DNA of 64,000 nucleotides, taken from UBA7672 sp047601145. Its GTDB lineage: Bacteria > Pseudomonadota > Alphaproteobacteria > Caulobacterales > Hyphomonadaceae. The stretch is taken from NCBI GenBank assembly GCA_047601145.1, contig JASGJW010000001.1, positions 1,426,001 to 1,490,000 on the forward strand, written 5' to 3'. The position numbers were made by a program, and so were the translations under genes. Below the pieces are notes generated by a model. That model was given only the letters and a program-made list of their open reading frames with translations. It was not told the DNA's origin and ran no database searches. How positions within the stretch are numbered: the stretch's first letter is position 1; each line of letters opens with the position of its first letter. Shown here one piece after another: positions 17,498 through 25,186 of the stretch.

Positions 17498-18394
17498 ATG
17501 AGCGCGAAGGCGATCGAGGGGGTCGTGCCGATATTGCTCTGTCCATTCCGCGACGACGGACGCTTCGACGCTGAAAGCATGGAGCGTCAGGTCGAGTACA
17601 ACATCGCAGCAGGCGTGCACGGGCTGGGTCTCGCGATCGCGTCAGAGATGTTCAAGTTCAACGAAGCCGAGCGGGCTGAACTGATCGCGTTCACGGCCTC
17701 TACGATCAAAAAGCGCACGCCGTTGATCGTCAATGCGAGCGCTCCTGGCTCCGATCTTGCCGTTCATTACGCGAAACTCGCAGCAAAGCAGGGCGCTGAC
17801 GTCCTGATGATTTATCCGCCCACCTTTTTGCCGGCCGGTGTTGAGGAGATCGTCGACTACTACAGACGCATTGCGTCCGCAGTCGACATCCCGATCGTTC
17901 TTCAGGACGTCGTTCAGGCTCCGATCTCGGCGGCGGTCGCCCTCCGCATCGCGGATACCTGCGACAATGTGAAATACATCAAGGTAGAGTCCGTGCCGGT
18001 TACCGCAAAGGTTGCCGCAATGACTGCGGCGGCAGGAGACCGGCTGACGGTCTTCGGCGGCGCGGGTGGAGGCTTCTTCATCGAGGAGATGCGGCGCGGG
18101 GCGAGGGGCACAATGCCATTCTCAACGCAGCCCTCCGAATTTCTGGAGGTGTGGAATCTCTTCCGGCGCGGCGATCGCGTGGGCGCGCGAGCGTTTTTTG
18201 ACGCCAACATCATGGCGGTCAATCGCCTCGCTCTTCAGGAGGCCGACGTCTTCTATCACCTGCATAAGCGGCTCTTCGTGCGCATGGGCATTTTCAAGTC
18301 TGCCCAAGTGCGCAGCCCGACAATGGTTCTCGATTCCGTGACGCTCCGCGAGATCGAAGAACTGATCGATGCGGTGATGGCAAAGAGGGGATAG
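17498..18394 (+). CDS. Dihydrodipicolinate-synthase-family lyase/dehydratase
   Basis: A 298-residue DHDPS/NAL-family TIM-barrel enzyme that uses a Schiff-base lysine. VPILLCPFRDDGRFD marks the N-terminus, LMIYPPTFLP lies near residue 106, the lysine is in KYIKVES near residue 160, and FGGAGGGFFIEEM near residue 185. The usual GxxGE triad reads HGLGLAIASEM here. The ATG at 17498 has GGAG upstream; the longer frame adds no family sequence. It leads an operon with an aldo/keto reductase and a lactonase. Members act as 2-keto-3-deoxy-acid aldolases or as L-2-keto-3-deoxyarabonate dehydratases. The 2-oxoglutarate-semialdehyde dehydrogenase at 39 kb makes the second reading possible. Confidence 0.85.
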   Translation: MSAKAIEGVVPILLCPFRDDGRFDAESMERQVEYNIAAGVHGLGLAIASEMFKFNEAERAELIAFTASTIKKRTPLIVNASAPGSDLAVHYAKLAAKQGADVLMIYPPTFLPAGVEEIVDYYRRIASAVDIPIVLQDVVQAPISAAVALRIADTCDNVKYIKVESVPVTAKVAAMTAAAGDRLTVFGGAGGGFFIEEMRRGARGTMPFSTQPSEFLEVWNLFRRGDRVGARAFFDANIMAVNRLALQEADVFYHLHKRLFVRMGIFKSAQVRSPTMVLDSVTLREIEELIDAVMAKRG

Positions 18395-18397
18395 CCG

Positions 18398-19426
18398 ATG
18401 GACCCGTTCAAGAAACGCCAGCTTGGCAAGACTTCCGTCTGGTTACCGCAATTTGGATTCGGCGGAGCGGGTCTTGGCAACCTGTTCGACGACATCGAAG
18501 ACACGACCGCGGATGAAACCCTGGCCGCCGCGTGGGAAGCGGGGGTCAGCTTCTATGACACATCGCCCTGGTATGGCCGCGGGCTCAGCGAGCACCGGTT
18601 CGGGCGCGCACTCTATCGTAAGCCGCGAAACGAATTCATCCTCTCCACCAAGGTCGGACGTCTGTTCAGTGCTCCGCGGGATATCGATGCGTTCGCCGCG
18701 AGCGAGCGCGCCTGGCAACACGGCCTGGAATTCGCGCACCGCCATGACTACACCTACGAGGGCGTAATGCGTTCGTTCGAGGACAGCCTGCAGCGGCTTC
18801 GCCTCAACCGCATTGATCTGCTCATCATCCACGATCTCGACTCGCTCGTGCTCGGTTCAGAACGGCTGGTCGATGCGCACCTCACTCAACTGGCGACCGG
18901 CGGAATGTTGGCGCTTCAGGACCTGAAGGCAGCGGGCAAGATCAAGGCCATCGGCGCGGGGGTCAACCAGACCGGCACGATCCCGAAGTTTCTCGACATG
19001 CTCGATCTCGACTTCTTCCTCGTTGCACTGCCTTACACGCTGGCCGAGCAGCCTGTGCTGGATGTGGAATTTCCGCTTTGTGAGAAGCGTGGTGTCGGCG
19101 TGATCATCGGTGCGGTGTTCGCCTCAGGAATACTTGCAACCGGGCCAGCGCCCGGCGCCAAGTACAATTATCGAGACCCGACCAGCGAAGAGGCCGACCG
19201 GATCAGGCGGATCGAGGCGATCTGCAAGAAGTTTGATACCCCGCTCGCTGCAGCCGCTTTGCAGTTTACGCTGCATCATCCCGCGGTTGCTTCGATCATC
19301 CCGGGCGCCATTCACCCCTCGCAGGTGAAGCGGAACATCGAACTCTTCCGTCACGAAACACCGCGTGAATTGTGGTCGGAACTCAAGAGCCAGAGGTTGC
19401 TTCGCAGTGACGCTCCCACACCCTGA
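18398..19426 (+). CDS. Aldo/keto reductase (L-fucose / D-threo-aldose 1-dehydrogenase-like)
   Basis: A 342-residue AKR of the group that includes D-threo-aldose (L-fucose) dehydrogenase and pyridoxal 4-dehydrogenase. The (alpha/beta)8 barrel motifs are FYDTSPWYGRGLSE near residue 48 with the catalytic aspartate and tyrosine, ILSTKVGRL near residue 76 with the lysine, and DLLIIHDLDS near residue 143 with the histidine. It begins 3 bases after the lyase gene with a strong GAGGGG ribosome site. It would oxidise the free sugar at C1 to the aldonolactone, which the downstream lactonase could open. A divergent paralogue lies at 28.9 kb. Confidence 0.88.
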   Translation: MDPFKKRQLGKTSVWLPQFGFGGAGLGNLFDDIEDTTADETLAAAWEAGVSFYDTSPWYGRGLSEHRFGRALYRKPRNEFILSTKVGRLFSAPRDIDAFAASERAWQHGLEFAHRHDYTYEGVMRSFEDSLQRLRLNRIDLLIIHDLDSLVLGSERLVDAHLTQLATGGMLALQDLKAAGKIKAIGAGVNQTGTIPKFLDMLDLDFFLVALPYTLAEQPVLDVEFPLCEKRGVGVIIGAVFASGILATGPAPGAKYNYRDPTSEEADRIRRIEAICKKFDTPLAAAALQFTLHHPAVASIIPGAIHPSQVKRNIELFRHETPRELWSELKSQRLLRSDAPTP

Positions 19427-19466
19427 CGGGCGCTGGTGATCGTAAAGCAGACAGTGGAGGACACTT

Positions 19467-20354
19467 ATGTCGCCGCCAAGAATCATCGACCCGCACATCC
19501 ACCTGTGGGATCTCGCGACCGGGCTGTATCCGCACTTTGAAAAGCCCTCGGTCTCGTTCATCGGCGACAATACCGCGATCGCTAGGAGCTATTTGCTCCC
19601 CGAATTCCTGGCGGAAGGCGAGGGCAGCGTCGTCATCGAGGGCGCCGTTCACGTCGAGGCATTGCCCACCGATCCGCTTGGCGAACTCAGAGCTCTTCAA
19701 ATGGTCGCATCAACGGCGTCAATACCCATTGGCGTCATTGCAGGCGGGGATCTCACCAGTCCCGATTTCGAAAGGTTCCTGGACACGTGCGAGGAGTTCT
19801 CGAGCTTCCGTGGCGTGCGGCAGGTACTCAACCGCCACCCGGTTGGAGAGTTCAACTACGTCAACACCGATTTCATGGCGCGTCCCGAATTCTCGAAGGG
19901 TTTGAACGCGCTGGGCAGGCGAGGCGCTGTTTTCGATCTGCAGATCTACCCACATCAGATGGAACAGGCCGCGCAGCGCGCCGCGGACGCGGCCGGGACG
20001 GCGATCGTCCTCAATCACGCCGGGATGTGGGTCGATCGCAACGGGGCAGGCTGGCGTGAATTCAAGAAGGGTCTGAGGACGCTGGCGGCGAGACCCAATA
20101 TCACGGTCAAGATCAGCGGGCTCGGCATGTTCGACAGGCAGTGGACGACGGAAAGCATCGGGCCACTCATCCTCGAAACCATCGAAGCCTTCGGACCCGA
20201 TCGGTCAATGTTCGCCTCGAACTTCCCGGTCGACAAACTGTTCTCGACCTATTCGGCTCTCTGGAAAGCCTTCAGCGACGTGACAGCGGATTTTCCCGAG
20301 CGCGATCGGGCGAAGTTGTTCCACTCCACGGCAAAGCGCATTTATCGCCTGTAG
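19467..20354 (+). CDS. Amidohydrolase-family lactonase (COG3618), second copy
   Basis: A 295-residue amidohydrolase of the same group as the protein at 10.8 kb. The metal-binding IIDPHIHLWD begins at residue 6, VIEGAVHVEALP is near residue 53, IVLNHAGMW near residue 180 and MFASNFPVDKL near residue 247. It starts behind GGAGGACACTT. It is third in the operon after the lyase and aldo/keto reductase, so it fits hydrolysis of the sugar lactone made by that reductase. Its stop is only 3 bases from the stop of the convergent esterase gene, leaving no room for a separate terminator. Confidence 0.85.
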   Translation: MSPPRIIDPHIHLWDLATGLYPHFEKPSVSFIGDNTAIARSYLLPEFLAEGEGSVVIEGAVHVEALPTDPLGELRALQMVASTASIPIGVIAGGDLTSPDFERFLDTCEEFSSFRGVRQVLNRHPVGEFNYVNTDFMARPEFSKGLNALGRRGAVFDLQIYPHQMEQAAQRAADAAGTAIVLNHAGMWVDRNGAGWREFKKGLRTLAARPNITVKISGLGMFDRQWTTESIGPLILETIEAFGPDRSMFASNFPVDKLFSTYSALWKAFSDVTADFPERDRAKLFHSTAKRIYRL

Positions 20355-20357
20355 CCA

Positions 20358-21407
20358 CTAGCTGGGGATGCGGAGGCCGCGCCGCAGGGCGTCGAGAAGC
20401 GCTGCATCGAACTGCTTTGAGACTGCTGCATTGGGCAGCAAGAGGTTGAAGGCGTGATACCCGCCTCGAAAGACGTGGAGTTCAACCGGGACGCCGGCCT
20501 CGATGAGACGATGCGCATAGCTCACGTCTTCCTCCACAAAGAGATCGATATCTCCGACCGCGATATAGGCGGGCGGCAGGGCTGAGACGTTTCCAAGTCG
20601 GGCAGGCACTGCCTCAGCGGGCACCTGATCTGTGCCCGGCTCTACCCCCAGGAAGGACCTCCAGCCCAGGCGGTTGTTCGCCGCGGTCCAGATGAACCGG
20701 CCTGCATGCGGAGCTGGTTGCCGGCTGGAACCGGTACGGTCATCCAGCATGGGATAGAGCAGTACCTGGTAGGAAAGCGGAACCTCGCCGCGGTTGCGAG
20801 CCTCAATCGCGAGCAGTGCAGCGTGTCCGCCCCCCGCACTTTCTCCCATCACCGCGAGCCGGCCAATATCAACACCCAGCTCGGATGCGTGGTCATGCAT
20901 CCATTTTAGCGCGGCATAGTTGTCCTGAACGGATCCCTTGTAGGTTGTCTCGGGCGCAAGTCTGTACTCGACCGTCACGACCGTTACATCGAGGGCCTTC
21001 GCGATCTTCTGGACCAGGGGCAGATACTGCCGCGCCGAGCCCAGCACATAGCCGCCGCCATGTGTGTGAAGGATGCCAGGCCGCGCTTCACCGGGCCTGG
21101 CGTTGACGACGATGATCGAGACGTCGGGCTGACCCTCCAATCCCCTGATCGTTTTCTCCACATAGGGCGGATCCTGTGGAGGGGCTGCCGGAGGCGGCAG
21201 TGCACGCGCCTTCTGCACTTGTTCATCGGTTAGGACCGTGTTGCGGACGGCCATCGAACGAAGCTCCGGATCGACATGGAGAAGCGCCTCGGCGGACGAA
21301 ACCTCCTCTGTTCGAACGCTCGCTGCGGGCGCCGTGCAACCCGTCAGTGCGAAGAGCAGGCCTGCGATGCCGGCCGCGACGCGGGGGAACGCGGTTCGTA
21401 TAATCAT
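20358..21407 (-). CDS. Hormone-sensitive-lipase-family esterase, probable lipoprotein
   Basis: A 349-residue alpha/beta hydrolase of the HSL family. The N-terminus carries a lipobox (LLFALTGC, cysteine about residue 24), so it is probably membrane-anchored and periplasmic. The oxyanion motif HTHGGGY is near residue 114, the nucleophile elbow GESAGGGHA near residue 189, the acid in DIDLFVEED and the histidine in GGYHAFN. Its start overlaps the stop of the fuconate dehydratase gene by 4 bases, so the two are coupled. A cytosolic-looking paralogue is at 38.0 kb. It may deacylate an esterified deoxysugar; substrate unknown. Confidence 0.87.
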   Translation of the reverse strand: MIIRTAFPRVAAGIAGLLFALTGCTAPAASVRTEEVSSAEALLHVDPELRSMAVRNTVLTDEQVQKARALPPPAAPPQDPPYVEKTIRGLEGQPDVSIIVVNARPGEARPGILHTHGGGYVLGSARQYLPLVQKIAKALDVTVVTVEYRLAPETTYKGSVQDNYAALKWMHDHASELGVDIGRLAVMGESAGGGHAALLAIEARNRGEVPLSYQVLLYPMLDDRTGSSRQPAPHAGRFIWTAANNRLGWRSFLGVEPGTDQVPAEAVPARLGNVSALPPAYIAVGDIDLFVEEDVSYAHRLIEAGVPVELHVFRGGYHAFNLLLPNAAVSKQFDAALLDALRRGLRIPS

Positions 21408-22696
21408 GATCCGCTCCTTGCGGCCTTGTTCGGACGAAACGTGTAACGCGCGACTGAGTCAGGCTTCATTTCCGCGCTGAAGCCGGGCGCAAGTGGCGCC
21501 CGGTAACGACCACGGTCCATCGTGATGGGGTCGACAAAATGCTCGTGCAGATGCCCTGCGTGCTCGGTCATCGCTTCCGTCCAATCGCCGCTGACCGCGA
21601 CGAAGTCGATCATCGAGACGTGCTGGACCAGTTCGCAAAGCCCAACGCCACCGGCGTGGGGGCAAACCGTCTTTCCATACTTGGCTGCAAGGAGCAGGAC
21701 GGCGAGGGCTTCGTTGAGACCGCCCAAGCGGCAGACATCAAGCTGCACCACATCGATGCCGTCAGCCTGCATGAACTGCTTGAACATTACCCGGTTGTGC
21801 GCGTGCTCGCCGGTCGCGACACGGATGGGGCGCACGCCCCTGGCGATTCTCGCATGGCCCAGGATGTCGTCGGGGCTAATTGGCTCCTCGATCCACCAAG
21901 GTTCGAACCTGGACAGCGCCTTCGTCCATTGGATTGCCTCGTCAACCTCCCAGACCTGATTGGCGTCGATCATGAAACGCCGCGAAGGTCCGATTTCCTC
22001 GCGGATGATCGCACTCCGTCGGATGTCCTCATCGAGGTTACGGCCAACCTTGATCTTGAAGTTCTCCCAGCCGTCCGCAAGATATTGACGGCAAAGTCGC
22101 CGAAGCTTGTCGTCGTCATATCCCAGCCATCCAACCGACGTCGTATAGGCTGGATAACCTTCAGTGCGCAGGCGGGCTTCGCGAGCCTGCTTCCCGTCCA
22201 CTTTTTTCTGCAAGATCTCAAGCGCTTCGGCGGACGTCAGGGCGTCCCGTATGTGACGGAAGTCGATAAGGGATACAAACGTCTCCGGGGAGAGATCTGC
22301 GACCAGCTTCCACACCGGCTTCCCGGCCGCCTTGGCCCAGAGGTCCCAGACCGCGTTGATGACGGCTGCCAATGCGAGGTGGATGACGCCCTTTTCCGGA
22401 CCGACCCAACGTAATTGGCTGTCGCCCGCAAGCTCGCGCCAGAATGCGCCCATGTTGGAAACGATGTCATCGAGATGCTTACCGACGACGAAGGGTTTCA
22501 ACGCCTCGACGGCCGCAACGCAGAGTTCGTTCCCGCGGCCAATCGTGAAGGTCAGGCCATGTCCGGTCGCGCCGTCCTGCGTTTCGAGAACCACATAGGC
22601 TGCCGAATAGTCCGGGTCCGGGTTCATGGCGTCTGAGCCGTCCAGAAAGTCGGACGTCGGGAAACGCACATCATGGACGCGCAGATCGACAATCAT
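21404..22696 (-). CDS. L-fuconate dehydratase (enolase superfamily)
   Basis: A 430-residue enolase-superfamily enzyme converting L-fuconate to 2-keto-3-deoxy-L-fuconate. Landmarks: VHDVRFPTSDFLDGSDAMNPDPDYS in pieces near residues 7-31, FKIKVGRN with the KxK base near residue 211, metal ligands in FMIDANQVW, WWIEEPISPDD and ATGEHAHNRVMF, and the histidine in VCPHAGGVGLCE. The ATG at 22696 has GGAAGGG upstream; the frame runs on to 22786 without family sequence. It is divergent from the SDR/L-lactate dehydrogenase pair and coupled to an esterase. An ATGTGGAGTAACAA element lies 28 bases upstream. Confidence 0.93.
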   Translation of the reverse strand: MIVDLRVHDVRFPTSDFLDGSDAMNPDPDYSAAYVVLETQDGATGHGLTFTIGRGNELCVAAVEALKPFVVGKHLDDIVSNMGAFWRELAGDSQLRWVGPEKGVIHLALAAVINAVWDLWAKAAGKPVWKLVADLSPETFVSLIDFRHIRDALTSAEALEILQKKVDGKQAREARLRTEGYPAYTTSVGWLGYDDDKLRRLCRQYLADGWENFKIKVGRNLDEDIRRSAIIREEIGPSRRFMIDANQVWEVDEAIQWTKALSRFEPWWIEEPISPDDILGHARIARGVRPIRVATGEHAHNRVMFKQFMQADGIDVVQLDVCRLGGLNEALAVLLLAAKYGKTVCPHAGGVGLCELVQHVSMIDFVAVSGDWTEAMTEHAGHLHEHFVDPITMDRGRYRAPLAPGFSAEMKPDSVARYTFRPNKAARSGS

Positions 22697-22723
22697 TGCT
22701 GGCCCTTCCGATAAATTACCATT

Positions 22724-22737
22724 ATGTGGAGTAACAA
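22724..22737. promoter_or_regulatory. Shared ATGTGGaGTaACAA element between fuconate dehydratase and SDR genes
   Basis: ATGTGGAGTAACAA is 12/14 identical to the element upstream of rhmD. It lies between two divergent genes, 28 bases from the dehydratase start and 83 from the SDR start, and is followed by CCACGATATGG, which with TGTGG makes a loose inverted repeat. A shared deoxysugar-acid regulator is plausible. Confidence 0.45.
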
Positions 22738-22819
22738 TCCACGATATGGGATAACGATAGATTCCACGCTCCGGGCAATATTTCAATGCCCTTCACGCGA
22801 TGCTCGGGGGAGAGGCCTA

Positions 22820-23557
22820 ATGCGACTTCAGAATAAGCGAGCGCTCGTCACCGCGGCAGGGGCTGGGATTGGTCGCGCCGTTGCGATCGCCTTCGCACGC
22901 GAAGGCGCTTCCGTTCTCGCTGTCGATATCGATGAGAAGGCGCTGCTTCACCTGGTCGAGGGACAGCCATCCATACGTGCAGAGGTTCTGGACATCAGAA
23001 ATCAGGATGCGATCGAGACTGTTCGCCAGACGAATCCTGGGTTCGATGTAATTGTAAACGCAGTTGGCTACGTCCACAGCGGAACGATCCTCGAATGCGA
23101 TGAGCAAAGCTGGACGCGTTCGTTGGATCTGAATCTTACATCCATGTACCGCGTGCTTCGTGCCTGGCTGCCCGGCATGATCGCGAGCGGCGACGGTTCG
23201 ATCGTCAACATCGCATCGGTCGCTTCAAGCATAAGGGGCGTGCCGTCGCGCTTTGCCTACGGCGCAACGAAGGCGGGCGTTATCGGACTCACGAAAGCAA
23301 TTGCCGCTGATTTCGTCTCGAAAGGCATTCGGTGCAACGCAATCTGCCCGGGAACAGTCGATTCGCCGTCCCTCGCACAAAGGATGCGCGACACCGGAGA
23401 CGAGCGCGCAGCACGCGCGGCATTCATCGCTCGGCAGCCCATGGGTCGGATTGGCAGACCGGAAGAAATCGCAGCGCTCGCGGTCTATCTCGGAAGCGAC
23501 GAGTCGGCATTCACGACCGGTTCGATAAACGTCATTGACGGTGGATGGACGATGTGA
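22820..23557 (+). CDS. SDR dehydrogenase (2-keto-3-deoxy-L-fuconate dehydrogenase-like)
   Basis: A 245-residue short-chain dehydrogenase. The NAD-binding AAGAGIGRAVA is near residue 11, VDIDEKAL fixes NAD preference, NAVGYVH is near residue 81, the catalytic serine is in NIASVASSIRG and the tyrosine-lysine pair in FAYGATKAGV. NVIDGGWTM at the end is typical of the 2-keto-3-deoxy-L-fuconate dehydrogenase group. The ATG at 22820 follows GGGGGAGAGG. It is divergent from the fuconate dehydratase, whose product it should oxidise to the 2,4-diketo acid, and may also cover for the frameshifted SDR at 14.3 kb. Confidence 0.88.
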   Translation: MRLQNKRALVTAAGAGIGRAVAIAFAREGASVLAVDIDEKALLHLVEGQPSIRAEVLDIRNQDAIETVRQTNPGFDVIVNAVGYVHSGTILECDEQSWTRSLDLNLTSMYRVLRAWLPGMIASGDGSIVNIASVASSIRGVPSRFAYGATKAGVIGLTKAIAADFVSKGIRCNAICPGTVDSPSLAQRMRDTGDERAARAAFIARQPMGRIGRPEEIAALAVYLGSDESAFTTGSINVIDGGWTM

Positions 23558-23591
23558 CGGGCCCAACAGTCTTGCCGGTGAGGTCCCTCAC

Positions 23592-24746
23592 ATGAAAGCG
23601 GTGTCGGTCTCAGACCATCGGGAACTTGCGCGGAGGCGACTGCCCCGCTTTTTGTTCGAGTACATTGATGGCGGGTCGTACGATGAAACGACGCTGCGAG
23701 CTAACCGACGCGATCTAGCAGAACTCGCTTTGCGCCAGCGCGTGTTGCAGAACGTATCTGATGTCAGCCTCGAGACGGAATTTTTCGGCCGCAAGGCTGC
23801 GATGCCGATAGCGCTCGCGCCGATCGGGCTTGCGGGAATGAATGCAAGGCGCGGCGAGGTGCAGGCAGCGCGGGCGGCGGAAAAGGCGGGCGTGCCGTTT
23901 ACACTCTCCACTGTCTCAGCATGCGATCTGAACGAGGTCGCGCGCAGCGTTACCCAGCCTCTGTGGTTCCAACTCTACATGATCCGCGACCGCGGCTTCA
24001 TGAAAGACCTGCTCTCTCGTGCGCGCGACACCGGATGTGCGGCGCTTGTCTTCACGGTCGACATGCCCGTCCCTGGCTCGCGTTATCGCGACTACCGCTC
24101 GGGTCTTGCTGGTGCGTCAGGCGTGTCCGGAGCTGCGCGCCGCATCCTTCAGGCAATGCAGCGTCCATCCTGGGCATGGGATGTCGGAATCATGGGCCGG
24201 CCTCATCACCTGGGAAACGTTGCGCCTGTCCTGAAGGGCCGCACTGGCCTCGAGGACTTCTTCCGGTGGATGCGCGAGAACTTCGATCCGGCGATTTCGT
24301 GGGTGGACCTTGAGTTCATTCGGAAGGAATGGAGCGGTCCGCTTGTGATCAAGGGCATTCTCGACCCCGAGGACGCAAAGGACGCCGTGCGCATGGGCGC
24401 TGACGCCATCGTTGTCTCTAACCATGGTGGGCGCCAGCTGGATGGCGCGCCCTCGACCGTCCGCGCGCTTCCTCCGATTGCGAATGCCGTCGGCGACGAT
24501 CTCATTGTCTTCGCAGACGGCGGCATCCGATCCGGCCTTGATGTTGTTCGCATGCTGGCGCTTGGAGCGAAGGGTGTTCTGCTTGGACGCGCCTGGGCTT
24601 ACGCGCTCGCCGGGCGAGGCGAGCGCGGCGTGTCGCATTTGCTCCAGCTGATCGAAGCTGAAATGCGGGTTGCAATGGCCCTGACGGGAGTGACCCGCAT
24701 CAGCCAGATCAACTCGCAAACACTCGCTTCGAACGCTCCACTCTAG
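23592..24746 (+). CDS. lldD: FMN-dependent L-lactate dehydrogenase
   Basis: A 384-residue FMN-dependent alpha-hydroxy-acid dehydrogenase. The N-terminal RLPRFLFEYIDGGSYDE is near residue 16, FQLYMIRDR near residue 125, the catalytic region SNHGGRQLDGAPST near residue 276 and the phosphate-binding FADGGIRSG and GAKGVLLGRAW follow. The ATG at 23592 is preferred over one 57 bases earlier because family sequence starts there and GGTGAGG precedes it. It follows the keto-deoxy-fuconate dehydrogenase by 34 bases. Placing an L-lactate oxidiser here makes sense because the diketo-hydrolase route yields L-lactate and pyruvate. Confidence 0.92.
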   Translation: MKAVSVSDHRELARRRLPRFLFEYIDGGSYDETTLRANRRDLAELALRQRVLQNVSDVSLETEFFGRKAAMPIALAPIGLAGMNARRGEVQAARAAEKAGVPFTLSTVSACDLNEVARSVTQPLWFQLYMIRDRGFMKDLLSRARDTGCAALVFTVDMPVPGSRYRDYRSGLAGASGVSGAARRILQAMQRPSWAWDVGIMGRPHHLGNVAPVLKGRTGLEDFFRWMRENFDPAISWVDLEFIRKEWSGPLVIKGILDPEDAKDAVRMGADAIVVSNHGGRQLDGAPSTVRALPPIANAVGDDLIVFADGGIRSGLDVVRMLALGAKGVLLGRAWAYALAGRGERGVSHLLQLIEAEMRVAMALTGVTRISQINSQTLASNAPL

Positions 24747-24850
24747 AATGCAAAACGCAGCGAGATGAGTCCTGAAAGCAGGCGGGCGCGTCTTGGGTCA
24801 GTCCCGCCCGACCCATTGAACGTGCGATCGGAAGATGGTCTGCTGAGCAA
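24743..24850 (-). pseudogene. Possible C-terminal relic of an outer-membrane beta-barrel gene
   Basis: Between the convergent L-lactate dehydrogenase and mutarotase genes, the minus strand reads DRTFNGSGGTDPRRARLLSG then LISLRFAF and a stop. An amphipathic last strand ending in phenylalanine is what TonB-dependent receptors end with. Only about 36 codons remain and nothing upstream in frame is receptor-like, so this is either a decayed tail or chance. Confidence 0.25.
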
Positions 24851-24858
24851 TTGCGGGC

Positions 24859-25173
24859 TCAATCCTGGTGCCACTGCAGCGGCAACAGGAACGGAAAGCC
24901 TCTGAGCGTGTCGACCTCGACTTTCATGATCGGCGCCATCCATTCCTGCCAGCGACGGTTGGCGTCGCTCTTGCCGAGATAGGCGATGGCGTAGTCCAGA
25001 TCCTTGCACTCGAAGTAGCCGAACAGTGTCAGCCCATAGCGAAAGATCGAGTAGTTGAGCATGCCAGAAGCGCGAATATCCGCCGAAAGGTCCGGCCAGA
25101 TTTCATCGTGCCGCTTCTTGTATTCCTCTTCGTATCCCGGACGGACCTCGAGAATCCAAGCATAATGCGCCAT
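24859..25173 (-). CDS. L-rhamnose mutarotase family protein, second copy
   Basis: A 104-residue mutarotase. Family features are VRPGYEEEYKKRHDEIWPD at residues 11-29 with the catalytic histidine, GMLNYSIFRYG near residue 37, LFGYFECKD near residue 50 and RWQEWMAPIMKV near residue 73. It differs clearly from the copy at 11.8 kb, as expected if the two serve different 6-deoxyhexoses. It follows the serine hydrolase gene by 13 bases on the minus strand and is probably in its operon under LacI box D. L-fucose or a related sugar is a plausible substrate here. Confidence 0.88.
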   Translation of the reverse strand: MAHYAWILEVRPGYEEEYKKRHDEIWPDLSADIRASGMLNYSIFRYGLTLFGYFECKDLDYAIAYLGKSDANRRWQEWMAPIMKVEVDTLRGFPFLLPLQWHQD

Positions 25174-25186
25174 CGTCTTTCCTCAC

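Noticed and set aside
20584..20597. GACGTTTCCAAG as a LacI-type half-site
   Set aside because: Half-site only, inside the esterase coding sequence, not near a start.
22453..22466. TTGGAAACGATGTC as a seventh LacI-type box
   Set aside because: Only the left half matches and it lies inside the fuconate dehydratase coding sequence.
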